A DNA stretch of 64,000 nt, taken from positions 1-64,000 of the forward strand of contig NZ_JAFMTQ010000014.1 of the NCBI RefSeq assembly GCF_026126405.1. Direction: 5' to 3'. The notes beneath the pieces are model-generated. The model worked only from the letters and a program-made list of their open reading frames with translations. It had not been told where the DNA came from and ran no database searches. Shown in pieces: positions 53,451 through 62,259 of this stretch; within the stretch, counting starts at the first letter, position 1; each line of letters begins with the position of its first letter. This DNA comes from Aureitalea sp. L0-47 (GTDB taxonomy: Bacteria > Bacteroidota > Bacteroidia > Flavobacteriales > Flavobacteriaceae). A program made the translations under genes and the position numbers.

Positions 53451-53458
53451 ACGCATTT

Positions 53459-54592
53459 ATGAAGATACTATTGGTTGGGGAATACAGCCGCTTGCACAAC
53501 TCTCTCAAGGAAGGCCTTGTAAAATTAGGACATGAGGTAACCATTGTCGGTAGTGGAGATGAATTCAAAAAGTACCCTGTCGATATTCAGATCAAGAGTA
53601 AATTCGAGAAGGGCTGGCGCAAAAAATTCATGGTGTTGTGCTATAAACTCTTCGGAATAAACCTCAAAGCAAATAGCATCAAAAATCAGTTCTTCGAGCA
53701 TGCTGAAAAACTTAGAGGCTATGATGTGGTTCAGCTCATAAATGAAAGTCCGCTGGGTGCAAATCCGGAGGTAGAAATGGAATGTATCGACTTTCTGAAA
53801 TCGAATAATAAGCAGCTTTTCTTACTTTCCTGCGGAACAGATCATCTGAGTGTGAAGTATGCCCTCGAAAAGAAATTTCGTTATTCAATTCTAACTCCTT
53901 TGTTCGAAGGAAGGGTTTCCGAAGCCGATTTCGATCCGGTTCTGAAATATGTGCGTCCCGAATACAAAGCCTTACACGATTTTGTATTTGAAAGGATAGA
54001 AGGAGTGATCGCTTCGGATCTCGACTATCACATACCACTTATAGGTCATGAAAAGTATCTCGGGATGATCCCAAACCCTATCAATACCAAAAAGATCGAA
54101 TATATCCCTCTGGAGCCGACTGATAAGATCGTAATCTTCCATGGGATTAATCGGCCGAACTACTTTAAAAAAGGCAGTGATTATTTTTCCAAAGCCTTGA
54201 AACGACTTAAAATTTCTCACGGGGATCGCATTGAGATCATTACCGCTGAAAGCGTCCCTTATGCCGAATATATCAAGTTGTACGATAGGGCGCACATCCT
54301 CCTTGACCAGGTCCTGGGTTATGACCAGGGGTACAATGCCCTGGAAGCCATGGCAAAGGGAAAGGTGGTTTTCACAGGGGCCGAAAAAGAGCATACAGAT
54401 TATTTCGGACTTACGGAAAACGTGGCCGTAAATGCCAGTCCTGATGTGGATCAGATCTACGAATCCCTGGTAGATTTAATTGAATCACCAGTGAGAATTC
54501 AGCAAATATCAAGATCGGCCAGGGAATTTATTGAGAAGGAACATGACTATCTGAAGATCGCGCAGAAATACCTCGATATCTACACAGCTTGA
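53459..54592 (+). CDS. Glycosyltransferase, GT4-like
   Basis: The 377-residue protein begins MKILLVGEYSRLHNSLKEGL and its C-terminal half has IVIFHGINRPNYFKKGSDYF (near 225), IITAESVPYAEYIKLYDRAH and a donor-site loop LGYDQGYNALEAMAKGKVVF with the second glutamate of the EX7E pattern (near 300). It differs from the usual GT4 N-terminus (no GGAE motif), so its family assignment is less certain than that of the gene at 52307. It is the first gene of a rightward pair with the acyltransferase. Confidence 0.82.
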   Translation: MKILLVGEYSRLHNSLKEGLVKLGHEVTIVGSGDEFKKYPVDIQIKSKFEKGWRKKFMVLCYKLFGINLKANSIKNQFFEHAEKLRGYDVVQLINESPLGANPEVEMECIDFLKSNNKQLFLLSCGTDHLSVKYALEKKFRYSILTPLFEGRVSEADFDPVLKYVRPEYKALHDFVFERIEGVIASDLDYHIPLIGHEKYLGMIPNPINTKKIEYIPLEPTDKIVIFHGINRPNYFKKGSDYFSKALKRLKISHGDRIEIITAESVPYAEYIKLYDRAHILLDQVLGYDQGYNALEAMAKGKVVFTGAEKEHTDYFGLTENVAVNASPDVDQIYESLVDLIESPVRIQQISRSAREFIEKEHDYLKIAQKYLDIYTA

Positions 54593-54627
54593 TCGGATAA
54601 TTCGATCAACATTAAGCCACTATTGAT

Positions 54628-54635
54628 TACCTTTG
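54628..54635 (+). promoter_or_regulatory. Predicted -7 box TACCTTTG before the acyltransferase
   Basis: TACCTTTG matches TAnnTTTG, 19 bp before the start at 54655, so this gene may have its own promoter besides read-through. Confidence 0.45.
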
Positions 54636-54654
54636 TGCCAAATTACTTCAACCT

Positions 54655-55143
54655 ATGAGCATGAATGTTATATCCGACAAAGCCATTATTGGTAAAAATG
54701 TACAGATCGGTTCGTTTTGTGTGATCGACGAAGGGGTCGAAATCGGCGACAATACTGTCATCAAGAGTTATGTTGAATTGCGAAGCGGCACCAAGATCGG
54801 GAAGAATTGTTATATCGATTCTCGAGTGTCGAGTTCCGGTAATTGTGTGATCGGAGATAATGTGACGGTTAGATACGACAGTATTCTGGCTCGTGGTGTT
54901 AAAATTGGCGACGGGTCGTACATCTGCCCGAAAGTAATGACCAACAACCTAAACACGGAGAAAGAGCAAATTGGAGGTGCGCATCTGGGCAGCAATGTAT
55001 TTGTGGGTACCGGCTGTGTTTTACAGCATGGGATCGAAATTGGAGACAACAGTGTACTAGGTGCCTTATCCTTTGTTAATAAGCACGTACCACCTAATGA
55101 AGTTTGGTTCGGGAATCCTGCTTCTTTCAAAAAGAAACTTTAG
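54655..55143 (+). CDS. Left-handed beta-helix acyltransferase, FdtC/WbpD-like candidate
   Basis: The 162-residue protein is almost wholly built of hexapeptide repeats ([LIV]-G-x4), for example AIIGKNVQIGSFCVIDEGVE, EIGDNTVIKSYVEL and the coil exit HLGSNVFVGTGCVLQHGIEI. It ends FGNPASFKKKL, as sugar acetyltransferases of this class do. In pathways for dTDP-Fuc3NAc and related sugars an enzyme of this type (FdtC) acetylates the 3-amino group; that fit with the ketoisomerase and aminotransferase in the cluster is inference. Its last 4 bp overlap the convergent gene. Confidence 0.82.
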   Translation: MSMNVISDKAIIGKNVQIGSFCVIDEGVEIGDNTVIKSYVELRSGTKIGKNCYIDSRVSSSGNCVIGDNVTVRYDSILARGVKIGDGSYICPKVMTNNLNTEKEQIGGAHLGSNVFVGTGCVLQHGIEIGDNSVLGALSFVNKHVPPNEVWFGNPASFKKKL

Positions 55144-55889
55144 TATCTCCAGATATCCTTGTTCCGAAGTAACATGTCCTTTTCCGACTCCCAGTCGCGT
55201 ACATAATTTGTTTTGAGAAGTTTTGCGGGTATACCCCCTAACAGAATATTGCTACCGTACTCGGTATAGTCACGGTTGCACATGGAGTTTGATGCCACAA
55301 CACAGGAATCCGGTGTTTTTGTATTGTTCATAATAGAGACTCGATTCGAGATGGTGTTGTAATTCCCAATTTCGATCGCCCCTGCCATAGGGACATATTT
55401 CCCAGTAGTAAGGTCTTTCATAGGGTGAGCTGTGGTGTCCACAACCTGTGATTCATAACCGATTCCCGCCCAGTTACCAAGAACAATTCGGTGAGTACAA
55501 ATAAACTTGACATTTGAACCCAGGCAACCCATATCACCAAATTCGCAGTATCCGTTATGATGGATAAACACAAAACAATCTTTCCCTATATGTGCCCTGT
55601 TCTTAAAGACAATAGTTCCTTCGATGTCGAGTTCGGCCGTCCCGCGGTGGGTAGTCCCACGCTCGAATTGCAATCCGAAACCAATCATTCCCTTCTTTAT
55701 TGGCCCTTCTATTATTACCTTACCCGTAATATTGGTGAACTTCACTGGCCCATAGAACATAACAGGTAACTTAATGGCCGTGGACAGCGGAAATTTCTTG
55801 AAATTAAAGTAAATTGTTTTACCCCAATTAACAGAGCAGTGACGCCTGTATTTACGCTTGAAATTCCGGTATATTTTTCGAAGCCCCAT
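55140..55889 (-). CDS. Hexapeptide-repeat acyltransferase
   Basis: The 249-residue protein has an N-terminal basic segment (LRKIYRNFKRKYRRH) and then a left-handed beta-helix with repeats such as KVIIEGPIKKGMIGFGLQFE and VGNYNTISNRVSI-type coils (AIEIGNYNTISNRVSIM), and CDS end LLGGIPAKLLKTNYVRD. The histidine in FVFIHHNGYCEF may act in catalysis. It probably O- or N-acetylates a sugar of the polysaccharide. It follows the first flippase with a 1-bp overlap (TAATG). Confidence 0.82.
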   Translation of the reverse strand: MGLRKIYRNFKRKYRRHCSVNWGKTIYFNFKKFPLSTAIKLPVMFYGPVKFTNITGKVIIEGPIKKGMIGFGLQFERGTTHRGTAELDIEGTIVFKNRAHIGKDCFVFIHHNGYCEFGDMGCLGSNVKFICTHRIVLGNWAGIGYESQVVDTTAHPMKDLTTGKYVPMAGAIEIGNYNTISNRVSIMNNTKTPDSCVVASNSMCNRDYTEYGSNILLGGIPAKLLKTNYVRDWESEKDMLLRNKDIWRY

Positions 55890-57376
55890 TATTTCTTTCT
55901 TCGGTTTATAAAATCTCGTATCACCCCAGCTATGTCCATTTTCTTATTCAGGAAATATACAGTAAAAATAACAGACAGCAGAGCGAGGAATCCCTGGAAT
56001 ACATAACGTTGCAGGTCACCTTCTAAGTATCCGATAGCAAAGCCAGCCCCAACCATTATGGTGCAGACGATAAATATTCCATAGAATTCCGCGGAAAGAT
56101 AAAAGCTATACCTGAAATAGGTTATCACTGCCAGTCCGACAAAATGCACGAAGTAATAGATACAAAAGCTAATTCCCAGACCTTCCAGGCCTCCCAGGTT
56201 GTATCCCAGCACATTACTCGCGACTAGTAATGCACTAAATCCTATAGCGGTTTTAATGAACAAGGACGAATCACCCTTGGCGATGATCACATAACCAATG
56301 GACCAGGATGCCGCTTTAAACAGCATTCCAAGGATCCCCCAGCTCACAAAGATCACAACCGGCAGGAAATCCCCGGAATATAATATTGTAATGATTAACG
56401 GAGCAAATACCAGGAATAACAATATGATGGGCGTAATTAATAAAACCGCGATATAGGCTTGTTCAAATACTGTTTTTCGCACTTCAACCATGGAATCTGT
56501 GATCGCCGAAAGTCGAGGGAAATAGTCGGTGGCCATGGCGTTGAATATAAGTCCAACGTATGTATTCAGGATCACGATCCCGGCCGTGTAGTAACCCACT
56601 TCGCTCACACCTCCTTCAGAACTGATATAGATCTGGATGATGTATGCTGCCAACAAGGCGATCATACTGCTCACGCTTAAAGTAATACCCAGTTTTACCA
56701 TTTCCTTTCCTTCGGAAAAGACATTCTTCGTAGCAACTTCCACTTTTTCGAGCTTCGTTTTTGCCCTGTAATAACTAGTAAAAGCAAAGCTGAGTAAGGT
56801 CGAAATGATAATGGCGGGCACAATTGCATCCAGCCTGAAAAAGTAGTACAGAGGCACAGTGATAATCAGTCCGGCGAGGTTACCGAAAACATTGGCAGAA
56901 GCCAGGTGCTTTAGTTTCCGGAGGCCTTGAAGAACCGCCAATTCTCCACTTGCAAGCTGCTTGAAAAGTAGAGCCAGGGCGATCCACACGAACGCCAGGG
57001 AAAAGGAGGTATCTCCAAACGCCAGTTTACTCAACAGCCAGGAAAACACCATCATTAACACAGCACCAACCACGCCCGTAATCCAGACTAGTCTTCGCAG
57101 CACTTTCACAGTTCGGGCGACCTCAGTGTCAGTACCATTCTTCAGGGAATATGAGATATCTTTCACACCACTTTTATCAAGGCCGAGGTTTGTTGCACCA
57201 TTCACAAGATTCAGAGTAGTGTTTAACAGCCCGGCGATCCCCATTCCTTCTGGGCCAATGAAGAGGGCGATGAATTTTGATCGAACGATCGAGATGAGGA
57301 TATTGAAGACCTGGACACCCCCAAATAGTGAGGTGGCCTTCATAACCTGTCTGTATGAACTTTTTTGATCGCTCAT
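55889..57376 (-). CDS. Polysaccharide flippase (Wzx / MOP superfamily)
   Basis: The 495-residue membrane protein has about 14 helices and opens MSDQKSSYRQVMKATSLFGG then VQVFNILISIVRSKFIALF, a hallmark of O-antigen translocases. SNEDxx-type charged loops and IYISSEGGVSEVGYYTAGIV (near 245) fit the Wzx fold. It would carry the lipid-linked sugar unit across the inner membrane. It follows another flippase-type gene by 1 bp, making two in tandem. Confidence 0.88.
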   Translation of the reverse strand: MSDQKSSYRQVMKATSLFGGVQVFNILISIVRSKFIALFIGPEGMGIAGLLNTTLNLVNGATNLGLDKSGVKDISYSLKNGTDTEVARTVKVLRRLVWITGVVGAVLMMVFSWLLSKLAFGDTSFSLAFVWIALALLFKQLASGELAVLQGLRKLKHLASANVFGNLAGLIITVPLYYFFRLDAIVPAIIISTLLSFAFTSYYRAKTKLEKVEVATKNVFSEGKEMVKLGITLSVSSMIALLAAYIIQIYISSEGGVSEVGYYTAGIVILNTYVGLIFNAMATDYFPRLSAITDSMVEVRKTVFEQAYIAVLLITPIILLFLVFAPLIITILYSGDFLPVVIFVSWGILGMLFKAASWSIGYVIIAKGDSSLFIKTAIGFSALLVASNVLGYNLGGLEGLGISFCIYYFVHFVGLAVITYFRYSFYLSAEFYGIFIVCTIMVGAGFAIGYLEGDLQRYVFQGFLALLSVIFTVYFLNKKMDIAGVIRDFINRRKK

Positions 57377-57377
57377 G

Positions 57378-58694
57378 CTAACTATTATTCGATTCTGAAG
57401 TTAGATCATCCGGCCTGTCCGGGTTTTTTCTGAAATAGCGGATCAGAAGGAGTAATACAACCACAAATAGTACAGCGTATCGGATAAGGTGTGCAATAAC
57501 AACCCCTTCCACTCCGTAATCGGTGATCAGGTAACGCGAAAGCACAAAAAAGAGTGCCACAGAGACCAATTCAGTAAAAACAAAATTCCAAACTAGTTTC
57601 TTCGCGATGAACTGATGGATAAGTACAAGTGTGGCCAATCTCACAAAATCACCGGCCAGTTGCCACTTGAACAAGGGCGCCATTCCATCGAAATCAATAA
57701 AAATGTATTCGATAAAAAGAAATCGCATGAAGTAAATGATGAACATCCCCACGGCAAATAAGGGAAGTAAGGTCTTGTAGATTACTCCAACTTCTTTCTT
57801 AAAATCATTCTGCGTTTTGATACCCACGAATTTTGGTATCACATACAGTGTGAACAAGGCTGAAGAGAAAACCATATAATTCTTAGACAGGGTTGTCATA
57901 CCGGTCCAGATACCGGCATCCGACTCCGAAAGTCGGTTTGCAAGTACCGATCGAATATCAATCTCCACCAAATTCATTAGCACTGTGGATGCAACCGACA
58001 TCACCGTAAATGCCAGTAGTCTTTTGGCAAACGGAGTGGCTAATTTCAATTTGCTGAATTGCACATACTCTCTAAGCACCTTTATGAAGATGAACAACAT
58101 AACGATCACCTGTAATACTGGGATCACGGCAATCGCGATCAAGGCACCATCCAGGTCGTAATTATAGAGTAAGATGAGCGTTAGAGCCGCTCCCAGCAGG
58201 TAGGCTGTGAGTTCGATGGCAGCGAATTTCTTGTACCTGGACAAGCCGTTCACGATCCCATTGAATACCCTTTGAATTGAAATAAAGGGGACGATTACCG
58301 ACACAAGCTTTATGATATATTCGTATTCCCGAGTGTAAAAGAAGTACTCACTGATCCAGCCCGAACCAAAAAACAAAACCGCAAAGCACAAGGCGCTACC
58401 CAGGATGGTAAAGACAAAGGTTGTGGAGAACAATCGTTGAAGTTGCTCCCTGTCTTCTTTGTATTCGGCAACGTATTTAACGACACCATTGAAGGTTCCG
58501 AAGGAGGTAAGCGACATCAGGATCTGACCCAAATTTCGCAGGGAGCCGATCTTCGCATATCCGGCTTTCCCGGTAAGCTCGGTAAGCTCACGCTGTAGAA
58601 AAAAGGCAACAATCAGACGCACCACAATAACTGTCGCATTCAACGACGTCATCTTCAGCAAAACATTGTTCCGTATAAATCTCGGGATCTTCAA
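57378..58694 (-). CDS. Second MOP-superfamily flippase
   Basis: The 438-residue protein has 12 or more membrane helices. The region ELTELTGKAGYAKIGSLRNL (about 34-53) is a family block in O-antigen flippases, and NRLSESDAGIWTGMTTLSKN is a second. The start is a TTG immediately after the stop of the aminotransferase gene (TAATTG); the next in-frame Met is at residue 15. Two different flippases in tandem are unusual; each may take a different unit. Confidence 0.85.
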   Translation of the reverse strand: MKIPRFIRNNVLLKMTSLNATVIVVRLIVAFFLQRELTELTGKAGYAKIGSLRNLGQILMSLTSFGTFNGVVKYVAEYKEDREQLQRLFSTTFVFTILGSALCFAVLFFGSGWISEYFFYTREYEYIIKLVSVIVPFISIQRVFNGIVNGLSRYKKFAAIELTAYLLGAALTLILLYNYDLDGALIAIAVIPVLQVIVMLFIFIKVLREYVQFSKLKLATPFAKRLLAFTVMSVASTVLMNLVEIDIRSVLANRLSESDAGIWTGMTTLSKNYMVFSSALFTLYVIPKFVGIKTQNDFKKEVGVIYKTLLPLFAVGMFIIYFMRFLFIEYIFIDFDGMAPLFKWQLAGDFVRLATLVLIHQFIAKKLVWNFVFTELVSVALFFVLSRYLITDYGVEGVVIAHLIRYAVLFVVVLLLLIRYFRKNPDRPDDLTSESNNS

Positions 58695-59795
58695 TTAGTA
58701 ATTATTTAATACCTGGACCACCTTGTCGACCTCTCCATCACTCATTACAGGGGAAATAGGGATACTTACTGCTTCCTCATGAATGTGTTCACATACAGGG
58801 AATTTCAAGTGACTGTATTCCTTTAATGCGCCCTGTCTGTGTGGTGCAATTGGATAATGAATGAGACAACCGATGCTGTTGGATTTTAAATATTCCATAA
58901 ATCCAACGCGATCGGACACACGTACCACAAACAGGTGAAAGATATGATCCTTTTTACCCGAATAGGAAGGCATAGTTATTTTCTCATTTTGAATTCCCTC
59001 GAGATATTTAAGAGCGATTTCTCTTCTCCGCTCATTATCCTGATCCAGCAATGGCAGTTTACACAACAGGAAAGCAGCCTGAAGTTCATCCAGTCTCGAA
59101 TTGAAGCCTTTAAGGTCGTTCACGTACTTGGAGGAAGCCCCGTAGTTTCGCAATTTTCGAATTACTTCGGCTAGTTTAGCATCATTGGTTGTAACCGCTC
59201 CTCCATCTCCAAGGGCACCGAGATTCTTGGTAGGATAGAAACTAAATCCCGCTGCGTCCCCCAGGTTACCAGCCATTATTCCTTCGGAATTCATCGCACC
59301 ATGACCTTGTGCCGCGTCTTCGATAACCAACAAGCCATGTTCCCTTGCAAATTCGTTGATCACCTCCATAGGCGCCAGTTCGCCGTAGAGGTGAACCGGC
59401 ATAATAGCTACTGTCTTTTCCGACAGGTGATTTGTCAGGTCCTCCGTTTTGAAATTATAATTGGACGTATCTGCTTCCACCAGGACCGGAATCATACCCA
59501 CCTGTTTTATTCCAAGAATAGTAGCGATATAGGTATTCGAAGCCACCAGTACCTCGTCTCCTGCTTTTACTTTTCCCATGAGCTTATAGCCTTCCAGGAT
59601 TAGACGTAAAGCATCGAGTCCGTTGCCCACACCAACGCAGTGTTTGGTCCCGCAATAATCTGCAAATCGGCCCTCAAAAGCAGTCACCTGGTTTCCCAAT
59701 ATGTAATAACCAACATCGAGAAAATCCTCGAAAACCGACTTGAATTTATCTTCAAATCGTTGGTTGATCTTATGTAAATCCAGGAATTGGATCAT
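58695..59795 (-). CDS. DegT/DnrJ/EryC1 aminotransferase, FdtB/QdtB-like
   Basis: The 366-residue PLP enzyme has the cofactor lysine in [18 protein letters not shown] (near 190), the nucleotide-sugar motif [12 protein letters not shown] (near 157) and a C-terminal [20 protein letters not shown]. Members of this family aminate 3-keto or 4-keto sugars; beside a FdtA-like ketoisomerase the 3-keto substrate is likely. It overlaps the upstream FemAB/GNAT-like gene by 4 bp (ATGA) and is followed immediately by a flippase. Confidence 0.92.
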   Translation of the reverse strand: MIQFLDLHKINQRFEDKFKSVFEDFLDVGYYILGNQVTAFEGRFADYCGTKHCVGVGNGLDALRLILEGYKLMGKVKAGDEVLVASNTYIATILGIKQVGMIPVLVEADTSNYNFKTEDLTNHLSEKTVAIMPVHLYGELAPMEVINEFAREHGLLVIEDAAQGHGAMNSEGIMAGNLGDAAGFSFYPTKNLGALGDGGAVTTNDAKLAEVIRKLRNYGASSKYVNDLKGFNSRLDELQAAFLLCKLPLLDQDNERRREIALKYLEGIQNEKITMPSYSGKKDHIFHLFVVRVSDRVGFMEYLKSNSIGCLIHYPIAPHRQGALKEYSHLKFPVCEHIHEEAVSIPISPVMSDGEVDKVVQVLNNY

Positions 59796-60766
59796 CTCAG
59801 TTCGATGTTTAATTGCTTATAAGATGCAGTAGGCAGTAAATAGTTGTCTATAGTATGAGCTCTTGCCCCACAGGTTTCCTTCCAGAATATGAGACCGGCA
59901 CTCAGCGCGGCTCCATTTTCCAGGCTGGACGTATTGAAGTTGAAATAACGCCTTCCTTCGGAAAACTCGTTTATGATGAAGTCGTAGCAAAGATCTAGAC
60001 TACCGTATTTATTTTTGTCAGCATTGCCCGACACGTATTGAGGATGCACTGTTGTTTTTGTAAGAAATACAGTAGTTCCAGCCACAATGTTGCCATCCGA
60101 ATTATAAACGTTCACTTGCTTGATATTATCGGGAAACCTTGAAGTGAGTAATTGAATCTCTTCCAGGGTGTGCACGGGCTCGGAGTCGTGTTTCTGCTGA
60201 AGATTGGGAATAAGGATCTCGTTCCAGAACCCTTCTATATTATCATCGATAGTAACTCGTAAACCATGACGAACCGCCTTATTGATACCTTCTCTTCGGT
60301 TTTTCTGAAAACGGATTTTATGATCGTAATCGAGGACCATTAATATATCTCGTTTAAGCAACTTCCCACCTGCCCTGTGCATCAGGTAATCGATCTCATC
60401 GGAAGGAACAAGATGGTACAATCTTGGGATCATTCGGATTTCAATATCCTGAACACCCTGTTCATTTAAATACTTCAATACCTCAGCAAATGCGTCGAAT
60501 GTATCTTGAAGTTTAGCTTTTTCAGACAATACGAATCCGCCGTAGGTCAACCCCTGATGTGAGTGCACCCTACTACCTTTCTTATTTGCGGGAAGTACTG
60601 CGAATAACTTACCTTCCTTAAATACGAGCAGTGAGAAGTCTTCAAACCGATCGCTGTGATATTCCATGAAACCCCGTTGAAAAAGGAATGTTGCATTTTT
60701 AGCCTTGGAACAAAACTGGTCCCAGGCTTCTTGGTGAGAATCGTTGTATTGTACTACTTTGTAAAT
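59792..60766 (-). CDS. FemAB/GNAT-like acyltransferase, apparent ATT start
   Basis: An internal ATG at 60667 gives 291 residues, but family members extend further upstream with a segment that ends [17 protein letters not shown]. Translating upstream in the same frame gives [40 protein letters not shown] without any ATG, GTG, TTG or CTG before a stop at 60805, which leaves ATT at 60766 as the only near-cognate start (324 residues). The body contains [20 protein letters not shown] and a C-terminal [20 protein letters not shown]. It may acylate the amino sugar. An alternative is that the shorter form is real or that the segment was lost by mutation. Confidence 0.7.
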   Translation of the reverse strand: MYKVVQYNDSHQEAWDQFCSKAKNATFLFQRGFMEYHSDRFEDFSLLVFKEGKLFAVLPANKKGSRVHSHQGLTYGGFVLSEKAKLQDTFDAFAEVLKYLNEQGVQDIEIRMIPRLYHLVPSDEIDYLMHRAGGKLLKRDILMVLDYDHKIRFQKNRREGINKAVRHGLRVTIDDNIEGFWNEILIPNLQQKHDSEPVHTLEEIQLLTSRFPDNIKQVNVYNSDGNIVAGTTVFLTKTTVHPQYVSGNADKNKYGSLDLCYDFIINEFSEGRRYFNFNTSSLENGAALSAGLIFWKETCGARAHTIDNYLLPTASYKQLNIELR

Positions 60767-60768
60767 AG

Positions 60769-62232
60769 TTAGACCTTTTCGAAAGTTACTTTTCCGTCCT
60801 CGTCAATACACTTATAAACGCCTTTTGGGGCATTTTCTTCTATGATTATATAACTGCTGTTCTCTTCGAGCTTGTTCAAATATGACTCATTTTCGGCTAA
60901 ATACGAAAAAAGAATCCTGAAAACATTAACGGGCGATTCAAGTTTGGAATCAAATTCCGGGGCTATTCCGTCCGGCCAGTGAATGGCAAGTTGAGCGCTG
61001 TATATGCTATAGATCCAGTCTCTTTCCAAGGATTTTTTCCTGGCCTGCAGGGTGTAATCCATCCCTACATCGCCACCGTGATCTGCCATTATGATAATCA
61101 GCGCATTCGGGTCATTGGCCTTAATTATGTCAATTGCTTTAGTAAGGGTGGTGTTGGCGATCTGTAGGCGCTCGATCCACAGTTCCTTTTCCTTTTCAGC
61201 ACCTAAACTACTTTCTTTCCTCGAAGGAACATGACCTGGCTTGAAGATCTCAACAAAGTAAAATTTCGGTTGAAGGGAATCGAGTTTCATAGTCGTCTCT
61301 AGCGGTTCGAAGATCTCTTTTTCCTTGCTATATCCAGTTCCTATAAAGCCCACATCTTCTTTTGTGAAGTTGCTGTAGTCATATCCCATTTTCGGTTTGT
61401 TGGCCAGTAAATAAGGGACTTCCGCAATAAAATGCGTCTTATACCCATTGTTCTTTAGTATATCCAGCACAGGGTTACCAGAAACGATAACTTCCCTGCC
61501 ATTAATGGTCTCTGCGAGATTAAACCCGTAATTGAGGTAGTGATGTTTCATTCCGAAAGTAGCCATATTTGAGGCGAGGGTTGCATTGTAATTGCTTCGG
61601 AAACCATCGTACAGCGTAAATCCGTTCTTCTCGAGATAGTTTTTGAAGTCACTATTGTCAATTTCATAGTAACCTCTATCCATCTCCGAAAAGTTCACAT
61701 ACCCATCAGGTTGCAGGTAGTAAATATTGGGTGTCTTTTTAAAAATTGCAGCTTCGATATCATCCGGCTGTTGCATCCAGGCGTCCGAATAGTTCAATTG
61801 CTGAAGTACCGTTGGGACTAGTGAAAACAATCCTATAAAGGCCAGAAGTAATTGAAATACAACCAGTTTCTTAAGATGCTTATACAGGAAATAGGCAAAA
61901 ACTACAGAGACAATCACGATACCAAGCGTAAACCATAAACGGAATTGTGCATACAGAGACAGCTCAATAAAAACTAAGAAAAACAACAAACTCATGAAGG
62001 GGAATGTGTATTTTCTAAGTCTCGATAATGCATCAATTTTAAGGATGCGGCGAGTAATGAAGAAGGCAACAACCGGTACGATTAGAAAAAGACAAATGAA
62101 AAAACCCAGATGCTTCCACGAATTGATGAGGGAATAATTATTTGAGTAATAGAATATAACCGGGTACAAACCGCAGGCTAACCCCAGAAGGAGGGGTTGG
62201 GTTAGTTTGTCATTTTGAATCTTTTCTGTCAT
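60769..62232 (-). CDS. Inner-membrane enzyme of the alkaline-phosphatase/sulfatase superfamily (first of a pair)
   Basis: The 487-residue protein has about five N-terminal membrane helices (residues 10-150) and a periplasmic hydrolase-fold domain. The fold's markers are YYLQPDGYVNFSEMDRGYY (metal aspartate region, near 175), a candidate nucleophile Thr in SNYNATLASNMATFGMKHHY (near 220) and NALIIIMADHGGDVGMDYTL (metal DH motif, near 375). Such proteins include LTA synthases and phosphoethanolamine transferases, so it may add or remove a phosphate-linked group on the polysaccharide. The exact reaction is unknown. It ends 3 bp before the ATT start of the FemAB-like gene. Confidence 0.75.
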   Translation of the reverse strand: MTEKIQNDKLTQPLLLGLACGLYPVIFYYSNNYSLINSWKHLGFFICLFLIVPVVAFFITRRILKIDALSRLRKYTFPFMSLLFFLVFIELSLYAQFRLWFTLGIVIVSVVFAYFLYKHLKKLVVFQLLLAFIGLFSLVPTVLQQLNYSDAWMQQPDDIEAAIFKKTPNIYYLQPDGYVNFSEMDRGYYEIDNSDFKNYLEKNGFTLYDGFRSNYNATLASNMATFGMKHHYLNYGFNLAETINGREVIVSGNPVLDILKNNGYKTHFIAEVPYLLANKPKMGYDYSNFTKEDVGFIGTGYSKEKEIFEPLETTMKLDSLQPKFYFVEIFKPGHVPSRKESSLGAEKEKELWIERLQIANTTLTKAIDIIKANDPNALIIIMADHGGDVGMDYTLQARKKSLERDWIYSIYSAQLAIHWPDGIAPEFDSKLESPVNVFRILFSYLAENESYLNKLEENSSYIIIEENAPKGVYKCIDEDGKVTFEKV

Positions 62233-62259
62233 CTGAATATTAAAATTCGAAATTGCGTT

